The notes under the pieces: generated by a model
What the model saw: the letters and a program-made list of their open reading frames with translations, nothing else
The model's database searches: none
What the model was told of the DNA's origin: nothing
In this document: in pieces, positions 61,337-64,000 of the stretch
Layout: every line of letters begins with the position of its first letter
Numbering within the stretch: position 1 is the first letter of the stretch
From: Paenibacillus sp. HGH0039
Lineage (GTDB): Bacteria > Bacillota > Bacilli > Paenibacillales > NBRC-103111
Direction: 5' to 3'
NCBI RefSeq assembly: GCF_000411255.1
Contig: NZ_KE150413.1
Span: forward strand, 2,270,580 to 2,334,579
Length of the DNA: 64,000 nt
Program-made: the position numbers and the translations under genes

Positions 61337-61933
61337 CTTAACGTAAAACTTAGAGTTTATATAACTTGCCCCTTTATAAATCACAATATCCTTGTCTTTA
61401 TAAAGAGTATTTTCTTGTGAGCCAATAACAATTTTTACTTTTGTATTGTTGTCACTCCATACCATGTAATTGTTTTCTGATCCTGCCGCGATCATCAAAT
61501 TACTATAAGACCAGAGGTCAAGATAAGTGGTTCCATTGACTTCTATTGCTGGCAATCCTTCAAACTTAGTTTCTTTTATTCCGTCTGTTTCGTTATAGGT
61601 GTTTACTGGTTTTTCTTCTGGCTTATTCCTATCAACATCTCCTCCATTTTCAGAAGGAGTCGAACCTGTTTGTTTTTTTATCTCAATGGTGGATGTTTTA
61701 TCATTCCAGTTAACTTCTGTTCCCATGAGTTTTCCTGCTTCTTTTAGAGGTAAATAGGAATTCCCATCTACAATTACTATGGGATGTTCTAGTTCAACTT
61801 TCTTGCCGTCTAAAGTAACGGGAAAGTCATTTCTAATATAGGCATCTACTCTTTGTAGAGATGACCCAGCAAATACTCCTACAGGAAGTGTAAGAGCTGC
61901 ACCAATCAATACACCAGCCAATACCTTTTTCAT
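61331..61933 (-). CDS. Secreted protein with copper-amine-oxidase-N-type stalk domain
   Basis: 200 aa. A signal peptide (VLAGVLIGAALTLPVGVFAG) is followed by a stalk domain with VTLDGKKVELEHPIVIVDGN, SYLPLKEAGKLMGTEVNWND and ITVEI-like strands, a Glu/Pro-rich linker, and a second, divergent copy (LPAIEVNGTTYLDLWSYSNL). This module is abundant on Paenibacillus surface proteins and on some of their phages. It binds wall components or acts as a spacer. Intact. Confidence 0.82.
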   Translation of the reverse strand: MKKVLAGVLIGAALTLPVGVFAGSSLQRVDAYIRNDFPVTLDGKKVELEHPIVIVDGNSYLPLKEAGKLMGTEVNWNDKTSTIEIKKQTGSTPSENGGDVDRNKPEEKPVNTYNETDGIKETKFEGLPAIEVNGTTYLDLWSYSNLMIAAGSENNYMVWSDNNTKVKIVIGSQENTLYKDKDIVIYKGASYINSKFYVKP

Positions 61934-62321
61934 GTTTTAGTTCGACCCCTAACAGGTGTAAAGTATAATAAATTATTATACCATCATTTTCCAAGGTAAA
62001 CAAGATACGTTTCGTATAGGAAAAGTAACGTAATTACGGGGATGGGGAAAGGTAACCCAGTGAAGGGGATTTTAGTTTAGGTGACTGTTGTTGACTGACC
62101 TATACTTCTAGTCACGATACGATATGGAGTAATGGCAATACATCAGTAAAATAAAGAGATAAGTAACACAAGCGCATGCTGAATAAGGATATAGAGCAAA
62201 TAACAAAAAACACACGATACAACAAATCTTAAAGAGATTTCACCTCTTTTTCCCGTTAAATTTGGTCGTAGCGTGTGTTTTTGTTCTCTTTCTGTGTAGC
62301 TATATATAGGGCAAATTTGCA
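61934..62321. other. Intergenic stretch with a large imperfect hairpin
   Basis: No gene. The segment 62202-62285 forms an imperfect inverted repeat with arms beginning AACAAAAAACACACG and ending CGTGTGTTTTTGTT, with A- and T-runs suited to termination in both directions. Confidence 0.55.
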
Positions 62322-63610
62322 TCACACTTGTTTTTCGTACTCTTTAACGTGGCGATACCATGTGTTCCTGTTCATGCCTGTTTGATCCATTGCCGCCCGT
62401 GCAGTAATCTGTCCAGCTTTCCAAGTATCATATGCAGCAATAAACGAGTCATGGCAACTTCAATTCCTTCAGCTTGAAGTTTCTTATTTTTTTTGCGTTC
62501 CTGTTCCGCTACATACGCCAACATGGATGAAAATTGATCCTCCAATAACTTACCTAGATCCCCCATGCCCTTAAATTTTCTGCTTTTGAAGTCTGGATTA
62601 AGTTGGTCATCAGGTAAACCGCCAGTGATTGTAACCTTTGGTCCTGCAATAGTTACTCCCGTAGAATCCTGAACGTAAACATGGCACGGGGAGAATGACG
62701 TATCTACATAATAACCATCGGTATCCTGGTGTATCTCGACATTCTTGAAATCTTTCAAGCGACTTTGCATATACCAAAGGATAAGATTCTCAAGGTTCTC
62801 ATTTAAAATGGACTCGGTTTTGTTAGGTATTAACCTAGCGTGATTGCCAATAATATTGATAAAACATATCTGCTGAACATGTTTTGATAATTCAACTATC
62901 GACTCTGCAAGAGTTTCGGAAACGACTTGAATTTGTTCGATAATCGTCTCGCTTGATTGTACGCGGTTAGATACATGGATAGGGCCAGCTAGGAAGTCAC
63001 CAAGAGCTCCAACTGTCAAAGTATTAACTTTATGCAGTTTAATATACTCTATGGTTTGGGAAACTAATTTTTGTAGCCTGGTTCTGAAAATATCCGGGCT
63101 GTATTCGTTGAGACTATTTTTAAAATCGCTGCCGTAGTGCCAATCCAACCATAAAATATTTGCTCTAACATGTGAAGATACTGGTGTAGGTAATTGAAAG
63201 TTTAAGGGTTTAATTCTTGACAATGCTAGAATCGATTTATGTATTTCATTTTTTAGATGCTCAAAACGAGCCTGGTATCGAACAGTTGTTGTATATTTTC
63301 GTTTTTGGTCTTGGAGTCGTATTTTTTCTTTAAGTAATTCAGTTGTTTTATCTTGAATTTCTTGTAGATACTCTCCGTCATTAGATAGCTTGAGCGTTAA
63401 TTTATCCTTCCATCGTAAATAACTATTGTAGTCTTTTCTCCATTTTGACTCACTATATTCTTCATCTGCCTCCGAGTTGAGTAGGGAAGAGGCAGTAGTC
63501 CATGTCAAACCGTATAAATCAAAGTTATCTCCAAGACGGACAAGATAATCGTCTAAGTCTTCGCCGGTCTTCCTAAATGTTTCTGGTTGATCTATATCTC
63601 TTATCTTCAT
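62322..63610 (-). pseudogene. Phage phosphoesterase-HTH protein with a frameshifted C terminus
   Basis: The open frame from ATG 63610 covers 412 codons to 62372. It has an N-terminal helical part, a coiled coil, and a calcineurin-like domain with LWLDWHYG, GALGDFLAGPIHVSNR and NIIGNHARLIPNK. After EGIEVAMTR the frame goes astray. Shifting frame near 62447 restores FIAAYDTWKAGQITARAAMD and QTGMNRNTWYRHVKEYEKQV, a recombinase-like helix-turn-helix, to TGA 62324-62322. The catalytic domain is intact but the DNA-binding end is lost. Confidence 0.65.
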
Positions 63611-63742
63611 AGTGAATAGTCATTTTTTCATAATCAAATAAACCCGTACGATTGAACGAGTTTTTATCGTGATTCTTTTTTGACATCTATCCTTTTTCAC
63701 TCCCATGAAATTATTATTTTATTTACTTAACGAACGAAGAAC

Positions 63743-63768
63743 AAAAACCCCTCGCAAAGGACGAGGGG
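63743..63768 (-). terminator. Terminator of the HU gene
   Basis: CCCCTCG pairs with CGAGGGG; on minus TTTTTGTTC follows. Confidence 0.85.
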
Positions 63769-63783
63769 GAGACTGTCAAAGCA

Positions 63784-64000
63784 TTATTTGCTATTGAGGG
63801 CATCCTTAAACTTTTTCCCTGCAGAAAACGCAGGTCTCTTAGATTCGGGAATTAACATCTCTTCACCGGGTTGCGGGTTGCGACCTTTGCGCGCCGCACG
63901 AGTCCGATTTTCAAAGCTGCCGAAGCCATGAAGTGTAACTTTGTCTCCATTTGACAGAGCATGCTTAATTACTTCTAAAGCTTGATTGATTGTTTGTTCA
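63784..64000 (-). CDS. HU-family DNA-binding protein, C-terminal part (cut by window end)
   Basis: The frame ends at TAA 63786-63784. The visible 71 residues include LSNGDKVTLHGFGSFENRTR, RKGRNPQPGE and SKRPAFSAGKKFKDALN, the beta-arm and C-terminal helix of HU/IHF proteins. It bends and packages DNA as a dimer. The N-terminal ~20 residues are outside the window. Whether it is the host gene or a phage copy cannot be told. Confidence 0.93.
   Translation of the reverse strand, partial: EQTINQALEVIKHALSNGDKVTLHGFGSFENRTRAARKGRNPQPGEEMLIPESKRPAFSAGKKFKDALNSK

Noticed and set aside
1-64000. CRISPR array or complete insertion sequence
   Set aside because: No regularly spaced direct repeats and no transposase frame with terminal inverted repeats were seen.

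Overview
The window reads as the chromosome of a spore-forming, Gram-positive bacterium of the Paenibacillus type. The basis is a Ger(x)A/B/C germinant-receptor operon, a YheC/YheD-like ATP-grasp gene, an LplA/LplB/YtcP-style sugar importer with a YesM/YesN two-component system, S-layer-homology domains, strong AGGAGG ribosome sites, TTG and GTG starts, and many intrinsic terminators. The first ~33.6 kb is GC-rich and densely coded. From ~33.7 kb on the DNA is AT-richer, and from ~45.7 kb gene-sparse and full of broken genes.

1-33.6 kb, core-like: the end of a sigma factor; an ABC-F ATPase behind a leader ORF and attenuator; a translationally coupled diguanylate cyclase/phosphodiesterase pair; orphan sensor kinases; a MarR regulator and a serine hydrolase sharing an operator motif; a YheC/D-like protein; an O-methyltransferase divergent from a LysR regulator; a SUKH protein; a small HD hydrolase; the importer with its two-component system and a Gfo/Idh/MocA dehydrogenase; the ger operon; a flavodoxin-fold oxidoreductase divergent from an HxlR regulator.

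33.7-45.7 kb, an apparent cell-envelope regulon: an OmpR-type regulator, its kinase and a lipoprotein form one operon. An acyltransferase-3, an SGNH esterase, an LCP ligase and an S-layer-anchored M14 peptidase form the next. A DUF418-type membrane protein is transcribed divergently. All three units start with a near-identical 55-bp promoter/operator (35504-35558 minus, 35651-35705 plus, 39281-39335 plus) whose four conserved blocks keep exactly the same spacing. This is the strongest candidate for an undescribed system here.

45.7-53.7 kb, an accessory region: at least five short signal-peptide proteins, several decayed genes, a lone tail-assembly-like protein and a metallophosphoesterase that lacks one motif.

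53.8-64 kb, a degraded prophage: integrase without its N-terminal domain, connector-like genes, then capsid, decoration and portal genes each carrying in-frame stops or frameshifts, a terminase remnant, a tail-protein segment on the opposite strand, a phage phosphoesterase with a frameshifted C terminus, and the C-terminal part of an HU protein at the edge. No rRNA, tRNA or CRISPR array was seen.
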